Part shown: positions 33,203-45,115 of the stretch, in pieces
Layout of the letters: the number at the start of each line of letters is the position of its first letter
Numbering within the stretch: the first letter of the stretch is position 1
DNA from: Amaurobius ferox
Lineage: Eukaryota > Arthropoda > Arachnida > Araneae > Amaurobiidae
Length of the DNA stretch: 64,000 nucleotides
NCBI GenBank assembly: GCA_951213105.1
Contig: OX578140.1
Span: forward strand, 119,395,653-119,459,652
Direction: 5' to 3'
The notes under the pieces: generated by a model
The model's database searches: none
The model's input: only the letters and a program-made list of their open reading frames with translations
Told to the model about the DNA's origin: nothing
Translations under genes and position numbers: made by a program

Positions 33203-35376
33203 GTAAGCTTTCTTTGTTTATTTTAATTTATTTTGTAGAAAGTATGGCTTTTTTTATAGATTTCATAATTTTCTAGAGTTATTTGCAACTTTAGACCAAA
33301 TAAACCATTTATGATTTGTGGGAACAAGGATCATCTAAAAAATCTGATGTACGTATGTGGCACATGACTTTCCTTACAAAATGCAATGAATTAACTTCAC
33401 AGTGAAAAATTATGTACATGATCCATGGCACAATGTTTTTAATGTTGAATTGAACATTTGCCATCTTTTTGGGATTACAACATGCAAAACTATTTTAAAG
33501 TACCCTATTTACTTATTTTGAGCAAATTTAACTTAACAGTTATCATCATTGATAGCATCTGTCTAAGTAATAGGATCTGTATATTAAAAGATTTTAATTT
33601 CATCGATTTGGTGTCATTTTTATTAATTTGGTATTGTTTTTGCCCTTTTCATGATATTTTTATTAATTGGGCACCATTAAAAAGAGTTGCTAAGTTGGGG
33701 ATATTTTGCCAAATTAGTCATATTTCACCAAATTAGGTTCATCAAATTTATCGCCAACCATTACATTTAGATGGATAAAAGCGTTTTTTCACACTGATTT
33801 AGAGTGCAACAGCTCTCTAGAAATACTCAGTAAAGTATATCAGCAAATGTCATTATCTTGATACTTGTACACTGTCCACTCTCTCTCTTTCTCATATGCA
33901 TACACACATATTTGTTTCTCTTCTATGAGTCATGAACAGAAAGGAATGGGTAAGTGTGGTCAACTAACTGATAATAAAGAATTTTTCTATTTTGACTGAT
34001 TTTTTGGTTTCACTGTCTCTTTCAGTAGAATGTTTATTTTAAAATTTGGGTTCAAACGGAGCAGAAAATCAATGCTTGATAAAGTATAAATATATGATGC
34101 AAGATTTTTTTTTATTATTATTATATATTAAATTCACAAACTGAAATATTTTATTAATTTTATTTACATGTCAAAATCACACAAATATTTTGACTTTAGG
34201 GTGGCAGTTGGGAACATTGTGTGTGTGTGGGGGGGGGAGGGGGCAGTTGCCCCTCGTGCTCCCTTGGATCCCGCCAGTGTTCTCATTCTCTGTATTGGCC
34301 TTTGGGGGTTGACACCTATGATTCCCAGAAATTTTATTTGAGCTGTTTGCAGGTAGTCTCCAGTGGGGCAACAGTTAAGCCTGCAGAAATTAATGTTCAC
34401 CAGACTGCATGGGCATAGATGTCATGTAAATATAAGTGCAAGACTTCGTTAATCGTCAATGTTTTAAATCGGAAAACTGATCAAATCCAAATATTTATTC
34501 TTTTTTACCTGTAGACATCACACTTTTTTGCGCTCGGCTTTGGATTGGATTTTACTGCCCCTATAAAATCTGTTGTCTGAAGTTCATGCTTCTTTTGTTT
34601 TTAAGGAAATACTTCACTGGTATATGTGTCGTCTGTAGTAGAAGATCTAAATTTCGGATAGTCACAAAATTCAGTACTAGGTTGGCTGATCTTCTGGTAC
34701 ACTGTATCTCAGCAAGATTTTTTTTAAATCAAAATTATTTTTTAGCTATTCTTTGTTTTAGCATATTTTTGAGCAATTTTCCCATAGTGACCGAAAATAT
34801 TATCACAAAGTTTTCATCTTGACACCTCTGGAAACATCAGAGAACATTCTTTCCAGCAATGTTCAAATTTGTAAGAATTCCTTTATATTTATTTTTTAAT
34901 ACATTGAAATTTGCATTTTTTAATTAATCTAATACTTATTTTTCCACATCCAAAAAAGTAAGATTAACATTATTCTATAGTTTGGCAAAATGTGTGTATA
35001 TCTTCGCATCCTAACAAAACAAAAAATATATTTTAATAAATAAAAAAACCATGTGCTATGGAATTATCAAATTTCTAAATTTTAACTTCAGTAAACTATA
35101 ACAATTTAATATTTTGTTGGAAGTAAATTTCACATTGCACCTTAGAAATGAAGGTTATAGTGCATAAGGTGAAAAATCATCAATTTATTGAATATACATG
35201 GCTGAATTAAAAACAGAAAGAAATTTAACATTTCACCTTTGGAAATTAATGTTATAGTGCAGGAGGTGAAAATCAATTGAATATGCATGACCAAATCAAT
35301 AACATTTGCATGACTTTAAATATTTATTCAAATTTTGTATTAACTTTGTAGGAATAATAATAACATTCTTTCTCAG
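33203..35376 (+). other. Intron between exons A and B
   Basis: About 2.2 kb. It contains family F2 sequence at 33300-33790 and AT-rich sequence. G-runs near 34229-34242 and short open frames at 34164-34418 were not supported as genes. Confidence 0.5.
33300..33790 (+). repeat. Dispersed repeat family F2, copy 2
   Basis: ATCTGATGTACGTATG, AATTATGTACATGATCCATGG and GCAAAACTATTTTA match 48680-48820. Downstream the word ATTTTTATTAATTTGG recurs, as do similar words at 49150-49450. Confidence 0.65.
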
Positions 35377-35476
35377 AGAGTTATGTTCAGATGAAGATGC
35401 CTCACATAATTCAATATATGGAACTGAAGTTGATATTTATTCTAGTCCTATGGTGTATGGAACAACATGCAGTCAG
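35377..35476 (+). CDS. Host gene exon B (unidentified protein)
   Basis: The acceptor is TTCTTTCTCAG and the donor is CAG-GTATAT. With two bases from exon A the frame reads IELCSDEDASHNSIYGTEVD then IYSSPMVYGTTCSQ, ending in phase 0. An alternative upstream acceptor at 35351 would give a stop in that frame, so the inner acceptor was chosen. The peptide is acidic at first, then rich in Tyr and Ser. No family was recognised. Confidence 0.6.
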
Positions 35477-35839
35477 GTATATATTTAATAACTATTTTTC
35501 TGTGTATACAGCTCAAACTGCTGCTAATACAGTAAAACTATGAAAACTTCATTAAAAGCAGCATTTTAATTTTGTGTTGTATGTTACTTTTAACAAAGAT
35601 TTTATAGTTTTACCATTTTGTGCTAGTGCAATTATGATGGATTAAAAAATAACTACATTACTTTTCTGTTAGACCACAGTTTATATATTATTGATCAAGT
35701 ATGTATTTAATAAATACCCATTGAAAATCAACAGTATCACAATCCCCCTTCCCCCAATAACGTGAATTTTTGAATATTTTGATTTTTCCAGTGGTCCTTT
35801 CCAAACTATTCACTTGTGCACCAAATTTCAAATATCTGT

Positions 35840-37933
35840 CTCACTTCAGACTGGGCATTTTCCATTTATCTAGACAATTCGACAGTTAAGTGTGCGGCAT
35901 CCCTAAATTAGAAAATATTAGAAAGCTGAAATTATGCACTTTATTTCTATCTAACGATCTATTTGTGCACCAATTTTAAAGTATCTCATTGCAAAATCCA
36001 TTTGACTATCATTTCACATTACGAATGTCTTGGTGGTGGTGGTGTTGAGACCCAGATCTTCTGACCTACCAGAAAGGTGTTGAAAACCCAGGCCGTCCGG
36101 CTCGTCAACAAGGACTTGAGCATCCATTTGGACGGCCGGTACCAGAAAGGTGTAAGGTAATTGTTTGGACGATCGGGAAGAGCCACCCAATTTAGACTGG
36201 AACCCAGTGGGAGAGGCATTCACAGGGACCGTACCCTCCTTCCCCTACCACTAACCTCTCGGAAGGACTTACGGACGGACCCACATGTTTAACGTGATTG
36301 TACTCCATGTAAACACGGCGGCAGTTTTGGCAGTGGAGGGAATTGAACCCAAGTCTACAGAGTGCAATTCCCGTGCGCTAACCACTGGGCTGCCACGCCC
36401 CAAATGTCTTGGTGTGGAGCACCCATTACATGAGCATTTTTGAAAAATACATTTTTTTCCTGAGTTTTTTTGGGGGGTCAATGGATTGATTGATTGACTT
36501 GTGCATCAAATTTCAAGTCTTTATATCTCATTTCACCTTTTGAACATTTTGGTGTGGAGCATCCTCAGCCCCTTCTCTACAGAACATTTTTTAAACACTT
36601 CTTCTTTAATCATACGATTGGCCTGTGTATCAAATTTCAAGTCTATATATCATTTAAAATAGTGTTACTCATATTTATTCCGCAAATAAAACATTTTGAT
36701 GTGTGTAAGTAATTATATTAAAACCCTAATTACCCTGTAGAAGTAAATATATTAAAAACTGAAATTGTACACTTGCTTCCTTTTAAACTATCTACCCTCA
36801 CACCCAATTTGTAATCTATATCTCATTGTGAAGTATATTTTTCTATCATTTCACCTGTTGAACATTTTACCGTAGAACTCTCCTCTCCCCCCCCCCCCCC
36901 CCCCTTTACTAAAATTTTTTGAGAAATTCTTTTTTTTGCGAAAACTTTATTGAATAATTGATTTGTGTAAAAAATTTGAAGTCTCAGTCTCACTTAAAAG
37001 AAGACTTTTGTAATTTATTTGGCAAGTCGAACAATTTGGTGTGTGTCAAACCCTAAAGTAGCAGATATTGAAAAACTAAAATTGCACACTTTCTTTCTTT
37101 GACTCTATCTCACTTATAAAAGGCTTTTTTCATTTATTTAGCAAATCGAACATTTTAGCATGCAGCACCCCTAAAGTATCAAATTATGGAAGACTGAAAT
37201 TGTACTATTTTCTTTTCTTCCAACTATCTACTATTTTATCCAAGTTCAAAGTCTATCTCATTGCCAAGTAGGTTTTCTATTTTTCATGTTTCGAATGTTT
37301 TTGTATGAAGTACCCACTCCCTTAAATAGACATTTTTGAACAATTCTGTTCTTGGGTTTTTATCATGTGTTTGGTCCACATAACAAATAACAAGCTTCTA
37401 TCACATTTTAAAAGAGGTGTTTCTCATTTATTTGTAAAATTGAATCATTTTGGTGTGCGGCACCCCTAAAGTAGAAAATATTTAAAAACTGAAATTGCAC
37501 ACTTTCTTCCTTTCATACCGTTTACCCATACACCAAATTTGAAATCTCTATCTCATTGCAAAGCATGTTTTTCTATCATTTCACTTTACAAACGTTTTGG
37601 TGTGGGGCAACTTTTCTAAATTGCACATGTTCTTCCTTTCAAACTATCTACCCGTACACCAAGTTGGAAGTCTGTATCTTATCTCAAAGCAAGGTTTTTC
37701 ATCACTTCACCTTTCGAGCGTTTTTCTATGGAGCACCCCTTTAAATGAACATTTTTGAAAAACTCTTCTTGGGTTTTTTATCAAATGTTTGGCTGATATA
37801 CCAAATATCAAGCCTCTATCAAATTTTGAAGGTGGTGTTTCACATTTTCAGGATGTTTTATCGAACGTTCGTCCCGTGTACAAGATTGCAAGTCTATCAG
37901 TTTGGAAAGTGCTTTAGAAAAACGTCCCATGTG

Positions 37934-37965
<32 letters not shown>

Positions 37966-37970
37966 AACAT
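35840..37970 (+). repeat. Irregular tandem array (about 300-bp units) ending in (GACA)n
   Basis: Recurring blocks are ACCAAATTT-AAGTCTATATCTCAT, TTTCTATCATTTCACC, GAACATTTTGGTGTG, GGCACCCCTAAAGTAGAAAAT and ACTGAAATTGCACACTTTCTTCC. The last two recur near 35892, 36735, 37050, 37165 and 37460. The array ends with (GACA)n near 37937-37962. A SINE is inserted at 36036-36402 and a run of about 18 C lies near 36887. Short open frames here are not genes. Confidence 0.8.
36024..36414 (-). mobile_element. tRNA-headed SINE with an internal insertion, 12-bp TSD
   Basis: AATGTCTTGGTG is duplicated at 36024-36035 and 36403-36414. The copy is 367 bp, longer than the usual 285. Extra sequence near 36081-36135 includes GGCCGTCCGGCTCGTC and a second AGAAAGGTGTAAGG-type motif, so the 3' region is partly duplicated. 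A box and B box (GGGAATTGAACCC complement) are slightly decayed. Confidence 0.9.
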
Positions 37971-38289
37971 TTAGCAATTGGTATATATAGATTGTTTTAT
38001 GCTCATGCAATTATGATGAAGCGAATTAAAAGAAACCACATTACTTTTCTGTTAGGCCACAGTTTCTATATTACTGAGTAATGCTTCTCACTTTACCTAT
38101 TAGCAGGAATTGCATGGTTCTTTCTTTTTCTTTCTTTTCAAAGATGATTCCTACTTTCCTTTTATTTCCTTTTTTTCCCCTGCTTTTATGCATTTGGCAG
38201 ATCTTTTTTTGATTGTGTGTTTTAGGTTTTATAAATATATATAAAGTTTGTCTCTTTTATTTAATGTTGTTTAAAACAGTTTATAAGGT

Positions 38290-38680
38290 AATTTGCTAAA
38301 AATCACTTACCTTTATCACACGTGTTCACATTTTGGAAGGCTCGAGGTTTTTTTTGATTTTCCTATCACGAACAATGGCAATCGATGGTTTCCTGTTGCA
38401 TTTGCACACACGAGAATCGTTATTCTTTCCTTACTTAATTTACTCCCAGAAGCACTTTTTTCAATTCTGGATTCAATAATTTCTTTAAATTCTTTTCCGA
38501 AATTCATAACAACCACCATAGATGCAGATAATGTTTTGCCATGTAATCCGATTTCTTGTATACTATGGCATAACTTGAAATTTCAAAGCCACCCAGAGCT
38601 TGCTTGAAATGTATTTTCTCCATTCAATTTTTCATTGAAAAACAGTGCCTTCTCACACAATAGGGGTCCAGAAATTGGTT
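38290..38680 (-). pseudogene. Tigger-like transposase, middle part (after the hAT insertion)
   Basis: The minus strand reads ISGPLLCEKALFFNEKL, then FQASSGWL-NFKLCHSIQEI, the second half of the CENP-B/Tc5 DNA-binding region (Phe-x-Ala-Ser-x-Gly-Trp-Leu). Next are KSASGSKLSKERITILVCAN and ATGNHRLPLFVIGKSKK, the start of the DDE domain. The usual Trp after SGWL is a stop. The sequence ends near 38300 at LPKCEHV, with the remainder of the DDE domain lost. Confidence 0.85.
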
Positions 38681-40516
38681 GACCAAATCAGGGTTCCCAC
38701 TAAGTCAGGAAAAGAGGGGGAGAATTTCTCTCCCTCCAAAAAATTTTGGGAGAGATTTTCTGTTATAAGGAGAGACATTTAAAATTTCATTTTTTTTTTT
38801 TACCATGCTAATTTAGAAAGTAATAAAACAAAGCATTAACTATAACTCATATTCTTCGACATTTAAATTTTTTAATTCTTAAAACTAACATTCTTTTAAA
38901 ATTCTTACTAACATTCTTTTTAAAAATTAATTAGGAGTCGTTTAAGTATTAAGTAAGCACATTTTTGGTAATTTTATAGCTCCCCCCCTTGTTAGCAGAA
39001 ATACTCAAATTCCTGACTTCCCCCATGCTTACGTTATGATTTTATTTGCTGACATAAAAATGTCTGTTGGGTTATTTTATGTAAAATGACTCGCATGCGA
39101 ATTTACGATTTTTTTGTCAGTAAACTGCAAAAGTCGAGGGCCGACTGTATTTACTTTATATTTTGATTTTTAAAATCATTTTATGATCAATTTTCATGCA
39201 GCAATAGCAATTAAAAACTTTAACGATTTTTGATCGCCGAAGGCGAATATCGACGAAAACTATTTCACTAGGCAAATAGAATTAGGTAATAAATTTGACT
39301 TTATGTTTGAAAATGGATTATTTTTTTTTTTTTTTTTTTTTTTTTGTATTTTTTACAAAACTTGCAGAACATAAGGATTGCATCGTCCTTTTGTTGAATC
39401 TCAAGCCAGTCATGTGATTTTAGCCATTTTGTTTGACTCGACTTTTTTCTTTTTGTTTTCAAAATAGCCCTTTATTTCATAAATAATAAGTTTGTAAAAT
39501 AATTTTTCTGTATAAAACGCGAAACAATTACAAACACTGTAGTCGATGCAAACAGATTGGAAAAGTGGGAAATATTTTTCAAATTAAACGAGGTATGCCG
39601 AGGATAGCGTACAAATGCAGATTTTCGTGATGCTGCTGCAAAATAACCTTTCATTTTATTAATAATACGGTAGAAAAATGGTTTGGTTTTTATTATTTGT
39701 ATATTAAACGACATAATTATAAAAAAATTCAGTCGATGCAAATATATTATGAAAATGGCAAAAAGATATTCATTGGTCATCTCTCCTCAGAAAATGTGGG
39801 AATCGCCGTATGCGAACGCCGTTTTCGCAATCGTGGAGAAACAAATTTTCAGATCATGTAAAAAAAGGAATGTCTCTGATAAAAAATTCGTTGCTTTGTT
39901 CAAATTTTGTAACATTTTTTGGGCATATATGGCCAATTTCACGACATTTTCGGGATTTTTGTAACCTGTAGACATACTGTGTACGGGGGAAAGGATTTTC
40001 GTCCGCGGAAAAAACAAAATTTCTCGAGCAAAACACAAAAAATGCGGGAAGTACGTGGAAAGAGCATAATTCAAATCCGTGAAAGAATCCTATAAAAAAA
40101 AGCAAAATTTTATTTGATCGAATTTGCCACCCGCGCAAGCTGAGGGAACACTTATAGTTTTCTATAAAATATCTCTCTAACTAGAAACATGTAGTACTTT
40201 AGTGTACCCAAATCGCGATTGACTGCGATTCAGACGTAGCTAGGAAATCACGACGTAGCTAGGTCCGCGACCGCTCGTCAATCGGCCCGCGATTCGCAAC
40301 AACGAGGCAACTGATCGCGATTTGCGGTCGCGAAGCAATCGGCCCGATCTCCGATCGGGCATCGGATTTCTCGGTATCCAATTTGAAGGAAAAAATAGTC
40401 TTAGGCCGGAACTGGAGAGAGAAATTCTTGCGCAGTCTAAATTTTTACGCGAGATTTTTCATGGATTTCGCGAGAATCTCGCGGGTTCGCGCTGAAATGG
40501 GTAACCTGGACCAAAT
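38681..40516. mobile_element. Non-autonomous hAT element inside the Tigger transposase, 8-bp TSD
   Basis: GACCAAAT is duplicated perfectly at 38681-38688 and 40509-40516. Ends are CAGGGTTCCCACT and (right, complement) CAGGTTACCCATTTC. No hAT transposase was found in 1.82 kb. The interior has two diverged units of a repeat of about 190 bp (39450-39790) also present in the hAT element at 52413, and a GC-rich stretch at 40190-40490 with CGATC and AATCGGCCCG words. Open frames at 39472-40138 are incidental. Confidence 0.85.
39450..39790 (-). repeat. Two units of an approximately 190-bp tandem repeat shared with the 52413 hAT
   Basis: On the minus strand both units carry GCATCGACT, GTTT-TAATT, a poly-T tract with CAAAATAG, and AATGAAA words. 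The same motif order (TTTGCATCG-AAAACGTTTGTAATT) occurs on the + strand at 53430-53650. Confidence 0.6.
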
Positions 40517-40775
40517 GATTGTTTTTGTAAAAACCACATGTTCAAAGCTTTATCAACTTTATCATCATAAGATCTTTCATTGATTTTCATTCTAAGCTTC
40601 CTTGCTCACTTTCAAGTGCCGTTACAAAATTTATAATGGAATCTCCATTCTTTTTAATTTCTGATATTGTAGACTTTCCTACACCATACTCCAATGCTAA
40701 TTTTGTTCCTGCTTCGCCATTTTTAATGAAAGAACAATCCTTTTACGCTTCTCAAACATCTTAATTTCACCTTAG
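40517..40775 (-). pseudogene. Tigger-like transposase N-terminus (CENP-B type helix-turn-helix)
   Basis: The minus strand reads MFEKRKRIVLSLKM, then after a frameshift NGEAGTKLALEYGVGKSTIS and EIKKNGDSIINFVTALESE. This is the CENP-B N-terminal HTH as found in Tigger and jerky transposases. It continues as QGSLE-KSM and SYDDKVDKALNMWFLQKQSFG, then the hAT insertion cuts it. Joined to the part at 38680 the reading continues QPISGPLLCEKALFF, as expected for the family. Confidence 0.85.
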
Positions 40776-41109
40776 TTCTAAATGAAATGAACCAGACTGT
40801 AACAGATCACGAGTACAATAATCAACTTTTCCAAGAAACCTGTCACTCAATGGAAAGTTCCACTGTGAAGGGGACAAAGGAAGAATCCATGGCGATGGGG
40901 GGGTGGGGTAAGATAAACGGAAATTCTGTTGTCTTGACTTTGATTTCATCCCCTTTTCCCAAGCCCTTATTCTCTTTTTACTGCTCCCAATGATGCACTG
41001 ATTGGGGGAATGTTTTCAATTTCTTGTGCTAAATCTAAAAAAAAAAAAAAAATTGAGAGAGATAGGGTGTTTTGATAATTGGACAGTTCGGATAATCGGC
41101 ACTCTACTG

Positions 41110-42922
41110 CATTTCCTAAAACTTTCGAAACAATTTGTGAATTTTAAATTCGCTTAAAAAATGTTTGAAAAATTGGGTCCAATAGGGTTCAATGTATTTC
41201 AGTTTTTCAACCCAGGTTCAATACAAAACTAATTGGTTGATATTATTCATTTATATTCCCATAGGTCCCACAGACCGTTTGAACAATATACTAAAATTTC
41301 ATTTTGATAAAGTGATTTTTACTGCAGTTATCGTGCTAACGGACGGACAGACAGAATGAAGAAAGTCATAAACACTTTTCAACTATGTTGTAAAGTGTTA
41401 ACAAGATGAGAAAATTTGAATCTTAAAAATTTTTGAAATTTTTTTCTTTAATTCAGTTATTAAAACATAATTTAGCATTTCTGTATAAGAATAAATTAAT
41501 GTTCACAAAATTTTTATTAATTTATTTTTATTTTATTTATTGTTTAATATATCGTTACTTTATTTGTTTGAGTCAACTTCATAGTATATACAAACTTATG
41601 ATTTAATAATCTGAAATAATAATAATAATAATAAAAGCCTTTAGGTTCAAAGCACTGCATGAGAATATTAACTATAAGAATCATCTTACTATTCCATCAT
41701 AATTAACTCTTATAATATTTGGTTAATTTTGCAAAATATTCCTTTTAAATTTATCAAAACATAAAATTAAGTAAGTCTAGTTTGCCTATTGGGCAATATT
41801 TGGAAGGAGATGGGTGGGAAAATATGGTTGTGGACTTTCAGTAATGCACAGTGTAAAACAGGCAGTGCTGAACATGTGGGAGAAACTCCTTAGCCTTGAG
41901 GTGTTATTACACAGAGCAATTCCTGTCAGTAATTTTGCAGCAACACCATACATTTCGATGGGAAGAAATCTTGCCACCAAATTGTCACAATTTAACCATA
42001 AAAATTGCTCAATTGCTGAGCATGAATTAGTCGGAGGACGATAAGATTGGGCATCATTCCGCTCTGTCTTTCTTCTTCTCATTTGCATTAAAGATGGCAA
42101 TGGTGACTGCAAGCACATCTCTAGCAGCTCAACTACGTTGAGATCTGGAGATGGGAAAAAAAAGTAATAAAACTTCTACCAAAATACAAGCACCTGTGGT
42201 ATTATAAAAGATTTAAATTATACGAAAAACACACTAAAGAAAGCTTTCTGGGATGAAATCTGCGGCACTAGAGAGGAGGGGCCTAAAGTATGAATGATAT
42301 TCAGAATTGCCGAAGTTCGGCAATAAAAATTGTACGTTCTAGTGGGTAGTACAGTATTGTAATACCATATATTATAACTGGCAGTTTTTAAGTTATTTAA
42401 TATAAAAAATTTCATACAAACCAGATCCACAACTTTCCTTGTCTTGAGGGTAATTCCACAGAGATGGCACTTCCCTTTAAGCTCTTGAGCGCTCTCACAT
42501 ACACATACACTGATAGCAGCTCTTTATCTGGCTGGCTGATTTAGAAGAGGAACACAATCTGTGGTTTTCTTTACGTCACACTTTTTCATGGGTTCACAAC
42601 CCGCCGCACTAGCCAGTTTGATTTAAAGTTTTCATTATTGATAAGTTCTTTTCGAACCAATTTAGCCTTTTTTTTAGCCATTATCTACACAAGGCCCACT
42701 CGGTCAGCAAACCACTCTTGTTATGTGCTTTGGGTGTCTCAGAAAAGACTCCAAAGAGGTGCATTTGTGATGTCAAAATTGTCACTCACTTCAAAGTCCA
42801 CCAATCACATCACTCGAACTTTTTTGATGAAATTCCACATGCTCATTATGGTTTGAGCGAAAGGCAACAAAGATCCTATGAATTCCAAACATGAATTGCT
42901 TCTCCTCATGATTCGGTGGCAT
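41110..42922. other. Unassigned intronic sequence
   Basis: AT-rich, with (AAT)n near 41616-41635. A more complex stretch at 41790-42120 has opposing open frames (110 residues on minus, 76 on plus) with no recognised motif. Similar wording (CTTGAGG-GTTATT-CACAGAG) recurs near 42449-42470, so it may be an old repeat or a gene remnant. No call is made. Confidence 0.35.
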
Positions 42923-44084
42923 CAAGTACAGAGATGCCAACCTCTGAAAAGGGCCATCAGTAGAAACATCAGGAGTTTTCAGTAGTTTTTAGTAAAATCA
43001 CATCGACCATCAGTAAGATTTTATGTATATTAAAAATATGTATTTTAAAAACTTAGAATAAGTTCAAAATGTAGTTTTGCAAACTTAACTGAGTTAATTA
43101 AAACTGAATGGCACTATTTATATGAAAATAATTAAGAAATTAACCTTTATAATTAACAAAAATATGAAAATAAGCTAGTTCAATCAAGTTAATGTGCAAC
43201 AATAGGGAGATGAAGATCGATGGAAAAGGATAATTGCGTACCTTTGGCAATGCCTGCAAAACAATAAATGAATTTCTCGATCGTACTATTTATGTAAAAA
43301 TAATTAAAAAATCTGTATAATCAACCAAAATAGGAAAATAAGCTTGTTTAGTCAAATTAATGTGGAACAATAGGAAAATGGGGGATCGGTGGAAAAGGAT
43401 AATTGCGTACTCTCAGAAACGCCCACGAATAAAAACAACTGAATTTCATAATCGTACTATTTATGTGGAAATAATTAAAAAATTTGCTTTTATAATCAAC
43501 CAAAATATGAAAATAAGTTAGTTTAGTCAAGTTAATGTGCAACAATAGGGAGATGGAGATCGATGGAAAAGGATAATTGCATGCTCTCGGCAACGACCTC
43601 AAAAAGAAACAAAAAAAAAACTGAATTTTACGATCGTACTATTTATATGAAAATAATTAAAATATTTAGCTTTATAATCAACCAAAATATGAAAATAAGC
43701 TAGTTCAGTCAAGCTAATGTGCAATAATAAGGGGATTGAGATGGATGGAAAAAGACAATTGTGTACTCTCAGAAGAGCTCGAAAAGAAAGACTGAATTGC
43801 ACAATCTTATAATTTAAGCAAAATATAATTTGTTTAGTAAAATATGTTTTTACTTTTACTTGCACTATGAAAATACAGTAGGTCTATGGTTCTGATATGA
43901 AAACATTGCAAGAAGAAAATGAATGCAAACTGATAATTTTGGACTCTCAGCAAAGCAGGGAATATGAATGGTGGGCTGCATGGATTTCATGTAGTTTTGG
44001 GAGTAATGTCCGTAAAACCGTAAGATAAAGTAAAAATCCGTACAAACTATGGAAAATCCATAAAAGTTGGCATCTCTGCAAGTA
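42923..44084. mobile_element. hAT-like non-autonomous element with tandem-repeat body
   Basis: CAGAGATGCCAAC from 42929 and GTTGGCATCTCTG to 44078 are perfect 13-bp inverted ends. The flanks share CAAGTA (42923-42928 and 44079-44084), six of the eight bases expected for hAT. The body is a tandem array. No transposase was found. Minus frames within it are repeat-derived. Confidence 0.75.
43090..43830 (+). repeat. Tandem array, about 175-bp unit, four to five copies
   Basis: Each unit contains ATCGTACTATTTATGT, AAAATAATTAA, ATAATCAACCAAAATA, GAAAATAAGCTAGTT, AATGTGCAACAATAGG and GATGGAAAAGGATAATTGCG. Unit starts lie near 43104, 43279, 43453 and 43632, with a decayed last unit near 43800. Confidence 0.88.
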
Positions 44085-44879
44085 GGAAATTGTTCAAAGT
44101 CACATCTCAGCAAGTAGAAAGTTTAACGCATAATATTTGAATAAATGAACAAATTGAATGAATAAATTGAATTTGAATGTTTGAATAAATGTTTAACACA
44201 TAAAATTGTGGTTTTTATGTACAATACTAGAATTTAACATAGAATACATGTAAAATAAATGCAAATTTAAATAATTCGATAAACTAGTTGAAATTTCGAC
44301 ATTACAATGGCAATACAAAATGAATTGTTCAATTACACATTTATATCACACACCATGAACTAGCTAGCCACAGTAGATTTTTTGTGACATAAATACTTCT
44401 TCAAAGTTAGATTTATAGTTTGATTCCATTTTTTATTGGTTTAGACATACATACGGCGAAATTAAATTGGATGGAAAGAAAATGTGATTGAAAGTTTCAT
44501 AATGTTAAAAAAACATCAAGAAAAAATTTAAAAATGAACATTGAATTTGAAAAATATTTATATATTTCAATCTCATCAAATATTACAATATTTCATAAAA
44601 ATATCAATATCACAAAAAAAAAATGGATGCTAACAGATTACAATCTGTAAAATTCAAGGCAAAATGAAGTCAAAACTCATGCCTTCATTTTGCTGTGAAA
44701 TCTTTATTAAAGAAAAACAAAATTGGGAAATAAGTTTTACATTAAAGTAAAATGAAGATATTAACCACATTATTAGTAACAGACAGAACTTTTGCTCTCC
44801 TCCAATGTTTTGATTTGACTGACAATATAAACATTTAAATTGTTTCGATTAATTGATGAAAACATTGTTTTCAAGTAAA
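44085..44879. other. AT-rich intronic sequence
   Basis: Nothing beyond low-complexity A/T and short direct words such as GAATAAAT-AA near 44140-44190 was recognised. Confidence 0.45.
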
Positions 44880-45115
44880 TGATGGAGGAATGAACGTAAA
44901 GGAATCCTAGTCCCAATTACTATATTTGTAAATATTGGCTTTAGGGCAAAAATTCTTTCAGAACTTTCAAATTCTTCAGAGTCAAATTTTCAGAAGAATT
45001 AAAGAAAAGTTCAAATTTTCAGAAGATTTTACCTCAAATTGAGAGCAAACAATAATTGAGAACACTTCGAATTTTGTAAAGAAAAAGAAACTAATGTTCA
45101 GTCTGTCTGCCTTTT
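44880..45115 (-). repeat. Dispersed repeat family F1, inverted copy
   Basis: Read on the minus strand it contains TTTCTTTTTCTTTACAAAAT, CAATTATTGTTTG, GAAAATTTGAACTT and GCCAATATTTACAAATATAG, in the same order as 10300-10430. Confidence 0.65.

Larger units (their letters stand above)
38281..41109 (-). mobile_element. Tigger/jerky-like transposon fragment split by a hAT element
   Basis: The right end, read on the minus strand from 41109, is CAGTAGAGTGCCGATTATCC, a Tigger/pogo-type terminus. Transposase sequence runs leftwards from about 40770 to 40517, stops at the hAT insertion (38689-40508), and resumes at 38680 to about 38290. The left end, including the C-terminal half of the transposase, is missing. 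No TA duplication was seen. Confidence 0.75.

Noticed and set aside
39683..40138. Overlapping open frames of about 95 residues
   Set aside because: They are inside a non-autonomous hAT element, partly on its tandem repeats, and match no known domain.
41786..42118. 110-residue minus-strand open frame
   Set aside because: No recognised motif, an opposing open frame of similar length, and no splice or repeat context. Left as unresolved rather than called a gene.
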